A stretch of 64,000 nucleotides of DNA from Bacillus cereus group sp. RP43 (GCF_040459645.1 NZ_JARVHQ010000001.1:3968001-4032000), one strand, 5' to 3'; positions 8,563 to 16,700 are shown, counted from the stretch's first letter. Notes: a model not told the origin generated them from the sequence alone. A program made the numbers and translations.

Positions 8563-8739
8563 TCATTCTTCATATTGTTTTATTGTATTCTTCTTTTTCC
8601 CACAGTTGCATCCCTTTTTTTTCACAAACCCTTGTTGCTGTAATTGCTCTTGATATGCCTGATGTTGTGCTTGTTGCTGTTGCTGTATGTTATACCACTG
8701 CTGTAGGTCATATAAATTTTGCCTTGAATTATTGCTCAC
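8563..8739 (-). CDS. Small glutamine-rich sporulation-locus protein
   Basis: The product is a 58-residue protein. It has a central run rich in Gln (LQQWYNIQQQQQAQHQ) and a basic C-terminus with two cysteines (KKKGCNCGKKK). It belongs to no family I can name, but it sits in the exosporium cluster between bxpB and exsY. The GTG at 8739 is chosen as start: GAGGAG ends nine bases upstream, while the earlier TTG and ATG codons precede or abut that site. A sigma-K-like promoter lies about 35 bases upstream, which suggests a mother-cell spore-surface protein; that is inference. Confidence 0.7.
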   Translation of the reverse strand: MSNNSRQNLYDLQQWYNIQQQQQAQHQAYQEQLQQQGFVKKKGCNCGKKKNTIKQYEE

Positions 8740-8774
8740 AGCAAACATCTCCTCTACTGTCAATTCTGTCTATT

Positions 8775-8802
8775 TACTATATGAACAACTCCTTATTTCC
8801 GT
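8775..8802 (-). promoter_or_regulatory. Sigma-K-type promoter for the Q-rich small protein gene
   Basis: On the minus strand, AC is followed by 17 bases and then CATATAGTA, which fits the AC-N16/17-CATANNNTA consensus exactly. The distance to the proposed GTG start leaves a leader of about 30 bases containing GAGGAG. Confidence 0.7.
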
Positions 8803-8850
8803 TCCCTCATCCTCTTAAACTCCGCTTTTACTAGCAGCATGAAGATTTAT

Positions 8851-8914
8851 CCCGATTGGTGAGGGCTGATAATTAGCGGGGGATGCCCCCCACTGATTAA
8901 AGTTTCACTTTATT
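8851..8914 (-). repeat. bcr1-type repeat, truncated copy
   Basis: The stretch from CCCGATTGGTGAGGGC to ATTAAAGTTTCACTTTATT matches one end of the full element at 62981-63133, including the GGGGGATG..CCCCCCACTGATT hairpin with a shortened loop. It abuts the stop codon of the DUF1360 gene, so its TTTATT end forms part of that gene's 3' end. Confidence 0.8.
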
Positions 8915-9272
8915 ATTCTCCCATAAAATATCCTGTAATTGTTTCAATGATCGCTGCTGCACCTGCAATGGCTAATAATGCTAGCACAGGCTCTGCAACA
9001 ATTGGAATCCATTTATATAAAACTAATAAAAAAGCACTAACCCACACACCTGTACACCAATAGCAGCTTAATAATTCTCCAATCCACTTTCTTAATCCTT
9101 TCCCTTTCACCTTTGTAAAAGTCGATACACTTCCATCAGGCTCTGTAATCTCTAGCTCATCAATAAACGGTCTTCGCAAAAAAGCTGTAATTTTATCATA
9201 AACAATAAGACGAGTTAACCTAAAAGCAGCTAGCGCAAAAATAAAAAATAAAAGCCAGCTTGTAAATAACAT
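8913..9272 (-). CDS. DUF1360 sporulation membrane protein (YjcA-like)
   Basis: The product has 119 residues. An N-terminal membrane segment (FTSWLLFFIFALAAFRLTRL) is followed by a charged loop with a LSCYWCTGVWVSAF motif (two Cys, typical of DUF1360) and a second pair of hydrophobic segments at 85-115. DUF1360 includes B. subtilis YjcA, a sporulation-specific membrane protein. It sits inside the exosporium cluster, transcribed away from exsY. The stop codon overlaps a bcr1 fragment. The biochemical role is unknown. Confidence 0.82.
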   Translation of the reverse strand: MLFTSWLLFFIFALAAFRLTRLIVYDKITAFLRRPFIDELEITEPDGSVSTFTKVKGKGLRKWIGELLSCYWCTGVWVSAFLLVLYKWIPIVAEPVLALLAIAGAAAIIETITGYFMGE

Positions 9273-9329
9273 AATTCCACCTTCCCTATCCTCTTTAGCC
9301 TATTTAAAAAAAAAGGTCTTAAGATTGTG

Positions 9330-9357
9330 ACCAAATCTCCCCCACTCCAATATCTTA
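9330..9357 (+). promoter_or_regulatory. Sigma-K-like promoter of exsY
   Basis: AC at 9330-9331, a 17-base spacer, and AATATCTTA at 9349-9357. This matches CATANNNTA at every defined position except the first. The ATG of exsY is 39 bases downstream. ExsY is made late in the mother cell, which fits. Confidence 0.55.
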
Positions 9358-9396
9358 TTAATGTAAATACAAACAAGAAGATAAGGAGTGACATTA

Positions 9397-9861
9397 ATGA
9401 GTTGTAACGAAAATAAACACCATAGCTCTTCTCACTGCGTAGTTGACGTCGTAAAATTCATCAATGAATTACAAGATTGCTCTAGTTCAACATGTGGTTC
9501 TGGTTGTGAAATTCCATTTTTAGGAGCACACAATACTGCAGCAGTAGCAAATACACGCCCTTTTATTTTATACACAAAAGCTGGAACGCCATTTGAAGCA
9601 TTTGCACCATCTTCAAGCCTTACTAGCTGCCAATCTCCAATTTTTCGTGTAGAAAGCGTAGATGACGATAGCTGTGCTGTCCTACGTGTGTTAACTGTAG
9701 TATTAGGTGATGGTTCTCCTGTACCACCTAACGACGATCCAATTTGTACGTTTTTAGCTGTACCAAATGCAAGATTAATATCGACATCTACTTGCATTAC
9801 TGTTGATTTAAGCTGCTTCTGTGCTATTCAGTGCTTACGCGACGTTTCTATAGTTAAGTAA
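9397..9861 (+). CDS. exsY: Exosporium basal layer structural protein ExsY
   Basis: The product has 154 residues and is a close paralogue of CotY at 7345. They share the CGSGCE(I/V)PFLGAHN core, the NTRPFILYTK strand and the C-terminal SCFCAIQCLRDV. The N-terminus MSCNENKHHSSSHCVVDVV lacks the CotY His cluster. ExsY is required to complete the exosporium beyond the cap and forms cysteine-linked crystalline arrays. Its position next to cotO and fabI agrees with the B. anthracis order. The ATG at 9397 follows AAGGAG. Confidence 0.94.
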   Translation: MSCNENKHHSSSHCVVDVVKFINELQDCSSSTCGSGCEIPFLGAHNTAAVANTRPFILYTKAGTPFEAFAPSSSLTSCQSPIFRVESVDDDSCAVLRVLTVVLGDGSPVPPNDDPICTFLAVPNARLISTSTCITVDLSCFCAIQCLRDVSIVK

Positions 9862-9877
9862 ACTAAAAAACTATTGG

Positions 9878-9900
9878 GGTGGTAGAAGCTTTCTACCACC
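9878..9900 (+). terminator. Terminator of exsY
   Basis: Stem GGTGGTAGAA / TTCTACCACC around a GC loop, followed by TTTACA. It lies just before the end of the convergent cotO gene. Confidence 0.75.
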
Positions 9901-9909
9901 TTTACATAT

Positions 9910-10425
9910 TTAAAAGCCGGCCATATCAATCGTTTTGATGTCTTCTATAGATAACCGAACATCTCTCATACTATTTGGTGGCATAATGGATACAATGCCA
10001 TTACGATAAGATATAATCGATCCTATATATGAGACGGTAGTCGTTCTTATCCTACATCTTACTTTCGGAATGTAATGAGGGCGGTTTACTAAAAACTGAA
10101 GTTTTTCTTCATTGCTCATATCCTTAAATGATTTATTGTGCGGGACTGTTCTCACTTGCTCTTCTTGTTCCTCTTCTTCTAGTTTTCCTTCTACTTTTTC
10201 TTCTTCCACTTGCTGCTCCTCTTTCGCAAGCTTTTCTCGTTCTACCGTCTCTTCCACTGCACTACTTACAATACTTTCATTTCTATCACTTTGCTCTTTT
10301 CTATCCTCATTTTCAAAGTTTGTAAGAAGAATTCTTTTCATGTTCGGTGCAGCAAGTTCTAAATTTACTTGTGCAATATATAACAACGGTTTTCCAACTG
10401 TTGAACTTTTATTTTTATTCTTCAC
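9910..10425 (-). CDS. cotO: Spore coat/exosporium morphogenetic protein CotO
   Basis: The product has 171 residues. The conserved N-terminus (SSTVGKPLLYIAQVNLELAAP) and C-terminus (RCRIRTTTVSYIGSIISYRN) are those of CotO, separated by a low-complexity Glu-rich coiled stretch (about 70-110). CotO takes part in assembling the outer coat and the exosporium. The GTG at 10425 is taken as start because GGGAGGG lies six to seven bases upstream; the ATG at 10446 has no ribosome site. Its position between exsY and fabI matches cotZ-cotO-fabI of B. subtilis. Confidence 0.85.
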   Translation of the reverse strand: MKNKNKSSTVGKPLLYIAQVNLELAAPNMKRILLTNFENEDRKEQSDRNESIVSSAVEETVEREKLAKEEQQVEEEKVEGKLEEEEQEEQVRTVPHNKSFKDMSNEEKLQFLVNRPHYIPKVRCRIRTTTVSYIGSIISYRNGIVSIMPPNSMRDVRLSIEDIKTIDMAGF

Positions 10426-10534
10426 ACTCGTCCCTCCCACTTCCATACATAGCTGGATAAATCGTGTACTATTATAGTTATATTCATAACAATGCAAGAA
10501 CTTTCGTTAAAAATCGTTCTTTCCTAGAACAATT

Positions 10535-10573
10535 AAAAAGGACAGCCTCAATATGTAGAGACCGTCCTTTTTA
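10535..10573 (-). terminator. Terminator of fabI
   Basis: Stem AAAAAGGAC(A/G)G..C / CCGTCCTTTTT around an AT-rich loop, with a T-run on the minus strand downstream of the fabI stop. Confidence 0.8.
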
Positions 10574-10596
10574 AAAAACTATAATCAATATTATAT

Positions 10597-11367
10597 TTAT
10601 CCTAAAATATGATATCCTGAATCAACGTGGATATTTTCTCCTGTTACTCCGCGTGCTAAATCACTGAATAAGAATACTGCTGTATCCCCAACTTCTTCTG
10701 GAGTCGTCGCACGACGAAGTGGTGCGCGCTCCTCAATTTCTTTTAAAATTGAGTTAAAGTCGCCTACACCTTTCGCAGATAACGTACGAATTGGTCCTGC
10801 AGAAATAGCGTTAACGCGAATGCCATGTTGTCCTAAATCGTTCGCTAAATATTTCACGCTAGCTTCTAATGAAGCTTTCGCAACACCCATAACGTTATAG
10901 TTTTTCACAACGCGCTCGCCGCCAAGGTATGTTAAAGTTAAAATATTTCCGCCTTCTGTCATCACTTTCTTCGCTTCTCTTGCTACAGCTGTTAAAGAGA
11001 ATGCACTAATATTTTGTGCAAGTAAAAATCCATCGCGAGAAGTATCTACAAATTCGCCTTTTAAATCATCACGATTTGCAAAAGCAATACAGTGTGCAAC
11101 ACCGTGAATTGTACCAACTTCTTGCTTAATAGTTTCAAAGCAAGCTGTAAGTTCCTCATCATTCGTTACATCACAAGGTAATACAAGTGATTCTTGTCCT
11201 TCTAATGTTTCCGCTAGTTCACGAACGTTTCTTTCTAAACGCTCTCCTGCATATGTGAATATTAATTTTGCACCTGCATTATGCAAAGAGCGAGCAATTC
11301 CCCATGCAATACTTCTTTGGTTCGCAACGCCCATAACAACAAATGTTTTCCCTTGTAATAGTTCCAT
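10597..11367 (-). CDS. fabI: Enoyl-[acyl-carrier-protein] reductase FabI (NADH)
   Basis: The product has 256 residues. FabI catalyses the last reduction of each fatty acid elongation cycle. The SDR-type nucleotide-binding site GVANQRSIAWGIA is at 14-26, and the active-site pair Tyr-x6-Lys lies in YNVMGVAKASLEA (about 157-169). The length is normal for the family. A ribosome site GGAGG lies nine bases from the ATG. A FapR operator sits in its promoter region, so it is expected to belong to the FapR lipid regulon. It stands alone between the rml operon and cotO. Confidence 0.96.
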   Translation of the reverse strand: MELLQGKTFVVMGVANQRSIAWGIARSLHNAGAKLIFTYAGERLERNVRELAETLEGQESLVLPCDVTNDEELTACFETIKQEVGTIHGVAHCIAFANRDDLKGEFVDTSRDGFLLAQNISAFSLTAVAREAKKVMTEGGNILTLTYLGGERVVKNYNVMGVAKASLEASVKYLANDLGQHGIRVNAISAGPIRTLSAKGVGDFNSILKEIEERAPLRRATTPEEVGDTAVFLFSDLARGVTGENIHVDSGYHILG

Positions 11368-11400
11368 GATATATCCTCCCAGAAATACTTATACTTGTTA

Positions 11401-11417
11401 TTAGTACCTGATACTAT
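11401..11417 (-). promoter_or_regulatory. FapR operator in front of fabI
   Basis: TTAGTACCTGATACTAT matches the 17-base FapR consensus TTAGTACCTGATACTAA at 16 positions. It lies 34-50 bases upstream of the fabI ATG and overlaps a likely -10 region, consistent with repression relieved by malonyl-CoA. Confidence 0.85.
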
Positions 11418-11451
11418 AATTATAGTACCATAAAACCTCTTAAAGGCAAAC

Positions 11452-11488
11452 AAAAAAGTCACTAACATAAATTTGTTAATGACTTTTT
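11452..11488 (-). terminator. Terminator of the rml operon
   Basis: AAAAAGTCATTAAC pairs with GTTAGTGACTTTTT on the minus strand. The stem incorporates the rmlD stop codon and ends in a T-run just before the fabI promoter. Confidence 0.8.
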
Positions 11489-12330
11489 GTTTCTATAAAA
11501 AACCTTTCTAATCCTTCTTCCCAAGTAGGCATTTGTAAAAAACCATTTAATTGTAGCATTTTATGCTGAAAGATCGAATATTTCGGTCTCGCTGCCGTCG
11601 ATCCAAATTCCTCAGTCGACACAGGTAATACATTCACTCTTATTTTTGTATGCGAAAATATTTTTTGAGCAAATTCAAACCAAGAACATGAACCGCGATT
11701 TGATACGTGATACGTACCGTATAAGGATGTATGAATGAGCTTATTAATCACAGTAATTAAATCCGCCACGTACGTAGGAGAACCAACTTGATCAGCTACA
11801 ACAGATATGTTTTCTCTCTCTTTTCCTAATCGTAGCATCGTTTTCACAAAATTATTTCCATACTTACCATACAACCACGATGTACGAACTATAAAATATT
11901 TATTATGTAACTCTTTTACGAACCGCTCTCCTGCAAATTTAGAAGCTCCATATATATTTATCGGTGCCGGATTATGAAATTCATGATAGCCATCCGGTTT
12001 GTCACCTGGAAATACATAATCGGTACTGACATACACTAACTTAGCCCCTACTAATTGTGAAGCAACCGCTACATTTCGAGCTCCAATCGCATTTATTAAG
12101 TAAGCAAGATCCTGTTCTTTCTCAGCACCATCTACCTTCGTATACGCTGCACAATGAACAATTGTATGTGGCTTTATTTCTTGTACCACTTGCTTAATTC
12201 GGGATATATTTGTTACATCTAATAACTCTTTATCAAATGGATATATGTCATATTCCTCAGAATTCAACTCTTCTTGTAGTTGCTTCCCTAGCTGACCGTT
12301 CGCTCCCGTTATGATAATCCGTTCTTTCAT
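11476..12330 (-). CDS. rmlD: dTDP-4-dehydrorhamnose reductase RmlD
   Basis: The product has 284 residues. RmlD is an SDR-family reductase making dTDP-L-rhamnose, the last step of the pathway. The nucleotide-binding motif GANGQLG is at 8-14, VSTDYVFPG at about 105 and the catalytic YGASKFAGE at about 128-136. It is the last gene of the eight-gene operon and starts 11 bases after the rmlB stop, behind an AAGGGG site. Its product feeds rhamnosyl transfer to BclA and possibly to other spore glycans. Confidence 0.94.
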   Translation of the reverse strand: MKERIIITGANGQLGKQLQEELNSEEYDIYPFDKELLDVTNISRIKQVVQEIKPHTIVHCAAYTKVDGAEKEQDLAYLINAIGARNVAVASQLVGAKLVYVSTDYVFPGDKPDGYHEFHNPAPINIYGASKFAGERFVKELHNKYFIVRTSWLYGKYGNNFVKTMLRLGKERENISVVADQVGSPTYVADLITVINKLIHTSLYGTYHVSNRGSCSWFEFAQKIFSHTKIRVNVLPVSTEEFGSTAARPKYSIFQHKMLQLNGFLQMPTWEEGLERFFIETKSH

Positions 12331-12341
12331 CTACATGCCCC

Positions 12342-13313
12342 TTACTTTTCTTTTAGTGGTTTCCACCAGTCCACATTGTTTTTATACCATTCCACCGTTT
12401 CTTTTAATCCTTGTTCGAACGTATACTTCGGTTCCCATTCAAACTCATTCTTCATTTTTTGTGCATCAATCGCATAACGACGGTCGTGACCTAAACGGTC
12501 TGTTACAAATTCAATATCTTTTTTCGTTTTTCCTAAAAGTTTTATAATTTGTTCCACAACATCTACATTTGTTTTTTCGTTATTTCCGCCGATATTATAC
12601 ACCTCTCCTACACATCCCTTATGCAAAACGGTGTCAATTGCACTACAATGATCCGTTACATGCAGCCAATCCCTTACATTCAATCCATCACCATATAATG
12701 GTAGTTTCTTTCCTTCAAGCGCATTCGTAACCATTAACGGAATTAATTTCTCAGGATATTGGTACGGTCCATAGTTATTAGAACAACGTGTTACAACAAC
12801 TGGTAATTGATACGTTTCATAATAAGATAAGGCTATCATGTCGCTACTTGCTTTACTTGAAGAATATGGACTATTAGGAGCTAGCGGGGTTTCCTCTGTA
12901 AATCTTCCGGTTTTCCCTAAAGAACCGTATACTTCATCTGTTGATACTTGCACGAATTTAATATGTGAATATTTTTTCACTAACTCCAACAGCGTGACTG
13001 TCCCGATTACGTTTGTATCATAAAAAGGGATCGGATTTTCAATGCTACGATCTACATGTGATTCAGCTGCGAAATTTACAATTACTTGCACGTCACATTC
13101 CTTAACAACATGTTCCAGTAGCTCTCCATTTTGGATTTTCCCTTTTACAAATGAGTAGTTAGGATTTTCTTGAATAGGCTTTACATTATTTAAATTCCCG
13201 CTATATGTTAATGCATCGTAATTAATGATTTTATATGTTTCATAGTTTTTTAACATATAGTGAATGAAATTACTTCCAATAAATCCAGCTCCACCTGTAA
13301 CTAATATATTCAT
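12342..13313 (-). CDS. rmlB: dTDP-glucose 4,6-dehydratase RmlB
   Basis: The product has 323 residues. The Rossmann motif TGGAGFIGSNFI is at 7-18, the catalytic strip TDEVYGSL at about 123 and YSSSKASSDM at about 150. It converts dTDP-glucose to the 4-keto-6-deoxy intermediate. ATG 13313 is used because AGGAGAG sits nine bases upstream; an in-frame TTG two codons earlier is too close to that site. It is downstream of rmlC in the operon. Confidence 0.95.
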   Translation of the reverse strand: MNILVTGGAGFIGSNFIHYMLKNYETYKIINYDALTYSGNLNNVKPIQENPNYSFVKGKIQNGELLEHVVKECDVQVIVNFAAESHVDRSIENPIPFYDTNVIGTVTLLELVKKYSHIKFVQVSTDEVYGSLGKTGRFTEETPLAPNSPYSSSKASSDMIALSYYETYQLPVVVTRCSNNYGPYQYPEKLIPLMVTNALEGKKLPLYGDGLNVRDWLHVTDHCSAIDTVLHKGCVGEVYNIGGNNEKTNVDVVEQIIKLLGKTKKDIEFVTDRLGHDRRYAIDAQKMKNEFEWEPKYTFEQGLKETVEWYKNNVDWWKPLKEK

Positions 13314-13328
13314 AAACAACTCTCCTAC

Positions 13329-13874
13329 TTAAAAACTATCTTCATATTCCTGAAGTAATGGTAATATTCGATCCTTATCGGACAAGATAGGATTTGTTAC
13401 CGGCCATGGAATTGATAATTCTTTATCTTCCCAAAGCAAACCGGAATCGTGATCAGCACTATAATACTCATCTACTTTATACATAACAATTGTATGAGGT
13501 ACAAGTGTACAAAAACCATGAGCAAATCCTTTCGGCACTAATAATTGCCTATGATTATCCGCGCTTAAAATATAACCTCTCCACTTTTTAAATGTAGGTG
13601 AATCTTTTCGCAAATCAACGATAACATCATATATTGCACCTTGCATAACTTGAATGAGTTTCGTTTGTGCTTTCGGATTTTTTTGAAAGTGGAGCCCTCG
13701 AATCGTCCCCGAATGCGCTGAATAAGATACGTTATCTTGCACAAATGAATGCGTAATCCCTAACGTTTCTAGCATCTTCTTATTATAACTTTCAGTAAAA
13801 AAACCTCGCTCGTCTTCAAACAATCTCGGTTCTAACAATTTCACATTGTTAAAATTTGTTTCTACAACTTTCAT
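13329..13874 (-). CDS. rmlC: dTDP-4-dehydrorhamnose 3,5-epimerase RmlC
   Basis: The product has 181 residues. The RmlC cupin is recognised by FFTESYNKKMLETLGI (26-41), the catalytic-His strand RGLHFQ (about 59) and the LVPKGFAHGFCTL motif (about 112). It epimerises the 4-keto sugar at C3 and C5. Its ribosome site overlaps the rmlA stop region, so the operon is tightly packed. Confidence 0.94.
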   Translation of the reverse strand: MKVVETNFNNVKLLEPRLFEDERGFFTESYNKKMLETLGITHSFVQDNVSYSAHSGTIRGLHFQKNPKAQTKLIQVMQGAIYDVIVDLRKDSPTFKKWRGYILSADNHRQLLVPKGFAHGFCTLVPHTIVMYKVDEYYSADHDSGLLWEDKELSIPWPVTNPILSDKDRILPLLQEYEDSF

Positions 13875-13882
13875 ATTTTCAC

Positions 13883-14620
13883 CTATTCTCCATTAAACTG
13901 TTTCCCAAAGTTTATATCCCGCGCTAACGTATTCGCTCTTTGAAGAGAAGCATGCGTTCCCGCATCAGTCCACCAGCCGATCATTTCATTATAAGTAAGT
14001 ACTCCTCGTTTTAAATACCAATTATTTATATCTGTAATTTCAAGTTCCCCTCTTGCGGAAGGTTTTAATTCTTTTATATAAGAAAAGACTTTCGAATCAT
14101 ACAAATAAATTCCCGTAACAGCATAAGAACTTTTCGGCTCATTCGGCTTTTCTTCAATTTTAATTATTTTTCGGCCTTGAATATGCGCTACACCAAATCG
14201 CTCGGGATCTTCTACAGATTGAAGCAGCACTTTAGCCCCTTCTTTTTGACTTGTAAACTCTTCAACATACGGGCGAATATCATCTGAAAAGATATTATCT
14301 CCTAATATAACTACCATCCGATCATTTCCTACGAAATCTTCACAAAGTCCTAGCGCCTGCGCAATCCCGCCCGCCTTATCTTGCACACGATACGTAAAGG
14401 ATACACCAAACTCTTGACCACTTCCTAGGAAGCTCACAACATCTCCCATATGCTCTTTACCTGTAATAATCATAATATCTGTAATTTCACATCGCTTCAG
14501 CTTATATACCGCATGATAAATCATCGGATACCGCCCAACAGGAAGTAAATGTTTATTCGTTACTTTCGTTATTGGATATAATCTCGATCCTGTCCCGCCT
14601 GCTAAAATAATCCCTTTCAT
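13883..14620 (-). CDS. rmlA: Glucose-1-phosphate thymidylyltransferase RmlA
   Basis: The product has 245 residues. The nucleotidyltransferase signature GGTGSRLYPITKVTNKHLLP is at 8-27, and the metal-binding stretch VILGDNIF is at about 104. It makes dTDP-glucose from dTTP and glucose-1-phosphate, the entry to rhamnose. It is about 45 residues shorter than the classical RmlA (about 290), like the short form typical of Bacillus and archaea. It is the first rml gene, 15 bases after a glycosyltransferase gene. Confidence 0.93.
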   Translation of the reverse strand: MKGIILAGGTGSRLYPITKVTNKHLLPVGRYPMIYHAVYKLKRCEITDIMIITGKEHMGDVVSFLGSGQEFGVSFTYRVQDKAGGIAQALGLCEDFVGNDRMVVILGDNIFSDDIRPYVEEFTSQKEGAKVLLQSVEDPERFGVAHIQGRKIIKIEEKPNEPKSSYAVTGIYLYDSKVFSYIKELKPSARGELEITDINNWYLKRGVLTYNEMIGWWTDAGTHASLQRANTLARDINFGKQFNGE

Positions 14621-14634
14621 CCTTCATCTCTCCC

Positions 14635-15315
14635 TTATGATGGAGATAATATATCTTTATAATGTTCTACAAATACTTTCCGATACTTCTCGTATGTATC
14701 GGCATCAAACTCATCTCCGTTGTAATGAATACACCATATATTTGCTTGATTAGGGATACCAATTAAATAGCCAGCCTTTTGAAACTCTAAAGACTGTGAA
14801 ACGTCATAAAAGTGGAATCCTTGAAATAAATCTTCTCGCCACGGAATATCATACTGCGTTGCCATGAATAAACCATCGATTGCCTGCACTGACATAAAAG
14901 ATTGATTTCCATAAAACCCTTGATCTAAATTTAATAATTGATAATTCTGTCTTCTGTATTCAATCACTTTCCCTACTAAATTTTTCCCTTCCCACCATAT
15001 CCCATTACTCGGTATAAACTGAGCGCCAGCGACTCCAATTAAACCAAGTTTTTCATTTTCTTTAAAAAGAGAAATAAGTGTATAAAACATATCACGATTA
15101 ATAAGGTACGTATCTTGATGTATATATACTTTATACTTTGCAGGAAAGGAAAGGGCTCGGTTATATGCACTTGCCATACTTTTTGCATCTCGTATCGGGA
15201 AAATTTGCACAGCATAACCAGGGGGAACAAAAATGTTTCTTATTTGCCTCTCACATTGCTCGAAAAGCTTTTCATTATTTACACAAACAACGACTAATAT
15301 TGTATGATCTTTCAT
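14635..15315 (-). CDS. Small glycosyltransferase, exosporium glycan operon (copy 1)
   Basis: The product has 226 residues. The GT-A-like start ILVVVCVNNEKLFEQC (6-21) and the acceptor/metal region KVYIHQDTYLINRD (about 62-75) place it in the small GT2-like 'glycosyltransferase family protein' group. A SQSLEFQKAGYLIGIP segment precedes a WCIHYNGDEFD end. It shares nearly the whole layout with the next gene upstream (15328-16014), so they are tandem paralogues. The operon position suggests a role in building the BclA oligosaccharide. The sugar and linkage are unknown. Confidence 0.82.
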   Translation of the reverse strand: MKDHTILVVVCVNNEKLFEQCERQIRNIFVPPGYAVQIFPIRDAKSMASAYNRALSFPAKYKVYIHQDTYLINRDMFYTLISLFKENEKLGLIGVAGAQFIPSNGIWWEGKNLVGKVIEYRRQNYQLLNLDQGFYGNQSFMSVQAIDGLFMATQYDIPWREDLFQGFHFYDVSQSLEFQKAGYLIGIPNQANIWCIHYNGDEFDADTYEKYRKVFVEHYKDILSPS

Positions 15316-15327
15316 TTTGTAGCCCCT

Positions 15328-16014
15328 CTATTCTTCCTTATTCACATCTGACATATAGTTCTCTACAAATACTTTTCTATGCTTTTCATAGTTTGTCATA
15401 TTTACATCGAAATGATAATGAATACACCACGCATCGCGCTGTACAGGGACACCGACTGTATATCCTGCTTTTTTAAATTCAAATGATTGAGATACATCAT
15501 AAAAGTCAAATCCGTCAAATAAGTCTTCTCGCCACGAGATATCATATTGTGTCGCCATCAACAAACCGTCAATACATTCAACAGGAATAAACGTTTTTGA
15601 TTCATGAAATGGTTGCTCTAAACTTGCCATATAAAACAAATCGTTCATATAACCAATGACTTTCCCGACAATCCCACGCCCCTCGTTCCATACTCCATTT
15701 GGAGGAACATATTGCGCTCCAACCATCCCAATCATCCCAAGATGTTCATGTTCCTCAAATAATTGAATTAATCCGTATAGAAAAGCTCCGTTTATAATAA
15801 AGACATCTTGGTGTAAATACACTTTATATTTCGCTGGATGTGAAATGGCTTGATTGTATCCGCCCGTCATACTTTTCGCATTTCGAATCGGCATAAATTG
15901 CACAATATATCCTGGAGGTACTGCCAACTTCAATATATGTCGCACACATTGTGCATATAATTTCCGATCATTTATACATGTAACAAATAATATTGTTTTT
16001 TCGGCGGCACTCAT
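15328..16014 (-). CDS. Small glycosyltransferase, exosporium glycan operon (copy 2)
   Basis: The product has 228 residues, paralogous to the gene at 14635-15315. Shared blocks include LFVTCINDRKLYAQC, IRNAKSMTGGYNQAISHPAK, KVYLHQDVFIINGA, SWREDLFDGFDFYDVSQSFE and the WCIHYHFD end. Its ATG overlaps the methyltransferase stop by four bases (ATGA), so translation is coupled. Like its sister it is expected to transfer a nucleotide-sugar residue, possibly rhamnose, to the growing BclA glycan; that is inference. Confidence 0.82.
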   Translation of the reverse strand: MSAAEKTILFVTCINDRKLYAQCVRHILKLAVPPGYIVQFMPIRNAKSMTGGYNQAISHPAKYKVYLHQDVFIINGAFLYGLIQLFEEHEHLGMIGMVGAQYVPPNGVWNEGRGIVGKVIGYMNDLFYMASLEQPFHESKTFIPVECIDGLLMATQYDISWREDLFDGFDFYDVSQSFEFKKAGYTVGVPVQRDAWCIHYHFDVNMTNYEKHRKVFVENYMSDVNKEE

Positions 16015-16700
16015 AATTGTGATTTTTCTGCTTCAATAATATATTGGAATACAACCGTCTCAGCCATGAAGCCACTTCCAAGACGATATTTTTTACAAAC
16101 TTCATATAATTCTTCAATAAGCGGTTCATACATTTTATGATCAACATATACACGATCTACTTTACTAATAGAATATCCTGCTTTTAAAAACATTCTTAGC
16201 ATTTCATTAAAAGTAAAGAAACGAATATGCGTTTTATCTAACAGGCCATACTCTGTATATGTCCAATTTCCAGCAAGTAAGGGAGCTAACACTGAAATAT
16301 GAGCAACGTTCGGGATACTAGCTAAAATCACACCATTTTGTTTTATATATGGTTTAATTTTTTCTATCACAGCCCATGGATCAAATAAATGCTCTAATAC
16401 ATCTCCAAATATGACGCAATCAAATTGTTCCTTCTCGTAAGGAAGATCTATTTTTTCTATATCACCTAAAATAACGTGATCCAGTCTTTCTTTCGCTTTT
16501 TCTGCTGCCTCTGGAAATGCCTCAATTCCTGATACACGTGTGCCATTTTCTTTTATGGCTGCTCCCAATGCACCGCTCGAGCAACCAATATCAAGAACTT
16601 CTTTCCATTCCTTTTTTATATGCTTCAATAAATTTGGATTGGCTGCATTATAATAAAAATCAGATTTTTCTTCATATAAAGAACTTTTTTCTCGATTCAT
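16011..16700 (-). CDS. Class I SAM-dependent methyltransferase, exosporium glycan operon
   Basis: The product has 229 residues. The SAM motif I EVLDIGCSSGALGAAI is at about 35-50, motif II GDVLEHL is at about 97, and ILASIPNVAHI is at about 126. Its 3' end overlaps the next glycosyltransferase by four bases. BclA glycans carry O-methylated sugars (3-O-methyl- or 2-O-methyl-rhamnose in B. anthracis), so an O-methyltransferase in this operon makes sense, but the substrate is inferred. The ATG at 16700 is preceded by AAGGAG at nine bases. Confidence 0.84.
   Translation of the reverse strand: MNREKSSLYEEKSDFYYNAANPNLLKHIKKEWKEVLDIGCSSGALGAAIKENGTRVSGIEAFPEAAEKAKERLDHVILGDIEKIDLPYEKEQFDCVIFGDVLEHLFDPWAVIEKIKPYIKQNGVILASIPNVAHISVLAPLLAGNWTYTEYGLLDKTHIRFFTFNEMLRMFLKAGYSISKVDRVYVDHKMYEPLIEELYEVCKKYRLGSGFMAETVVFQYIIEAEKSQL

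Noticed and set aside
9432..9797. Minus-strand frames opposite exsY and cotY
   Set aside because: Both paralogues have the same shadow frame, which follows from their shared sequence; no start signals.
10112..10477. Ser/Cys-rich plus-strand frame opposite cotO
   Set aside because: It is the complement of the Glu-rich low-complexity part of CotO (GAA/GAG gives TTC/CTC); no ribosome site.
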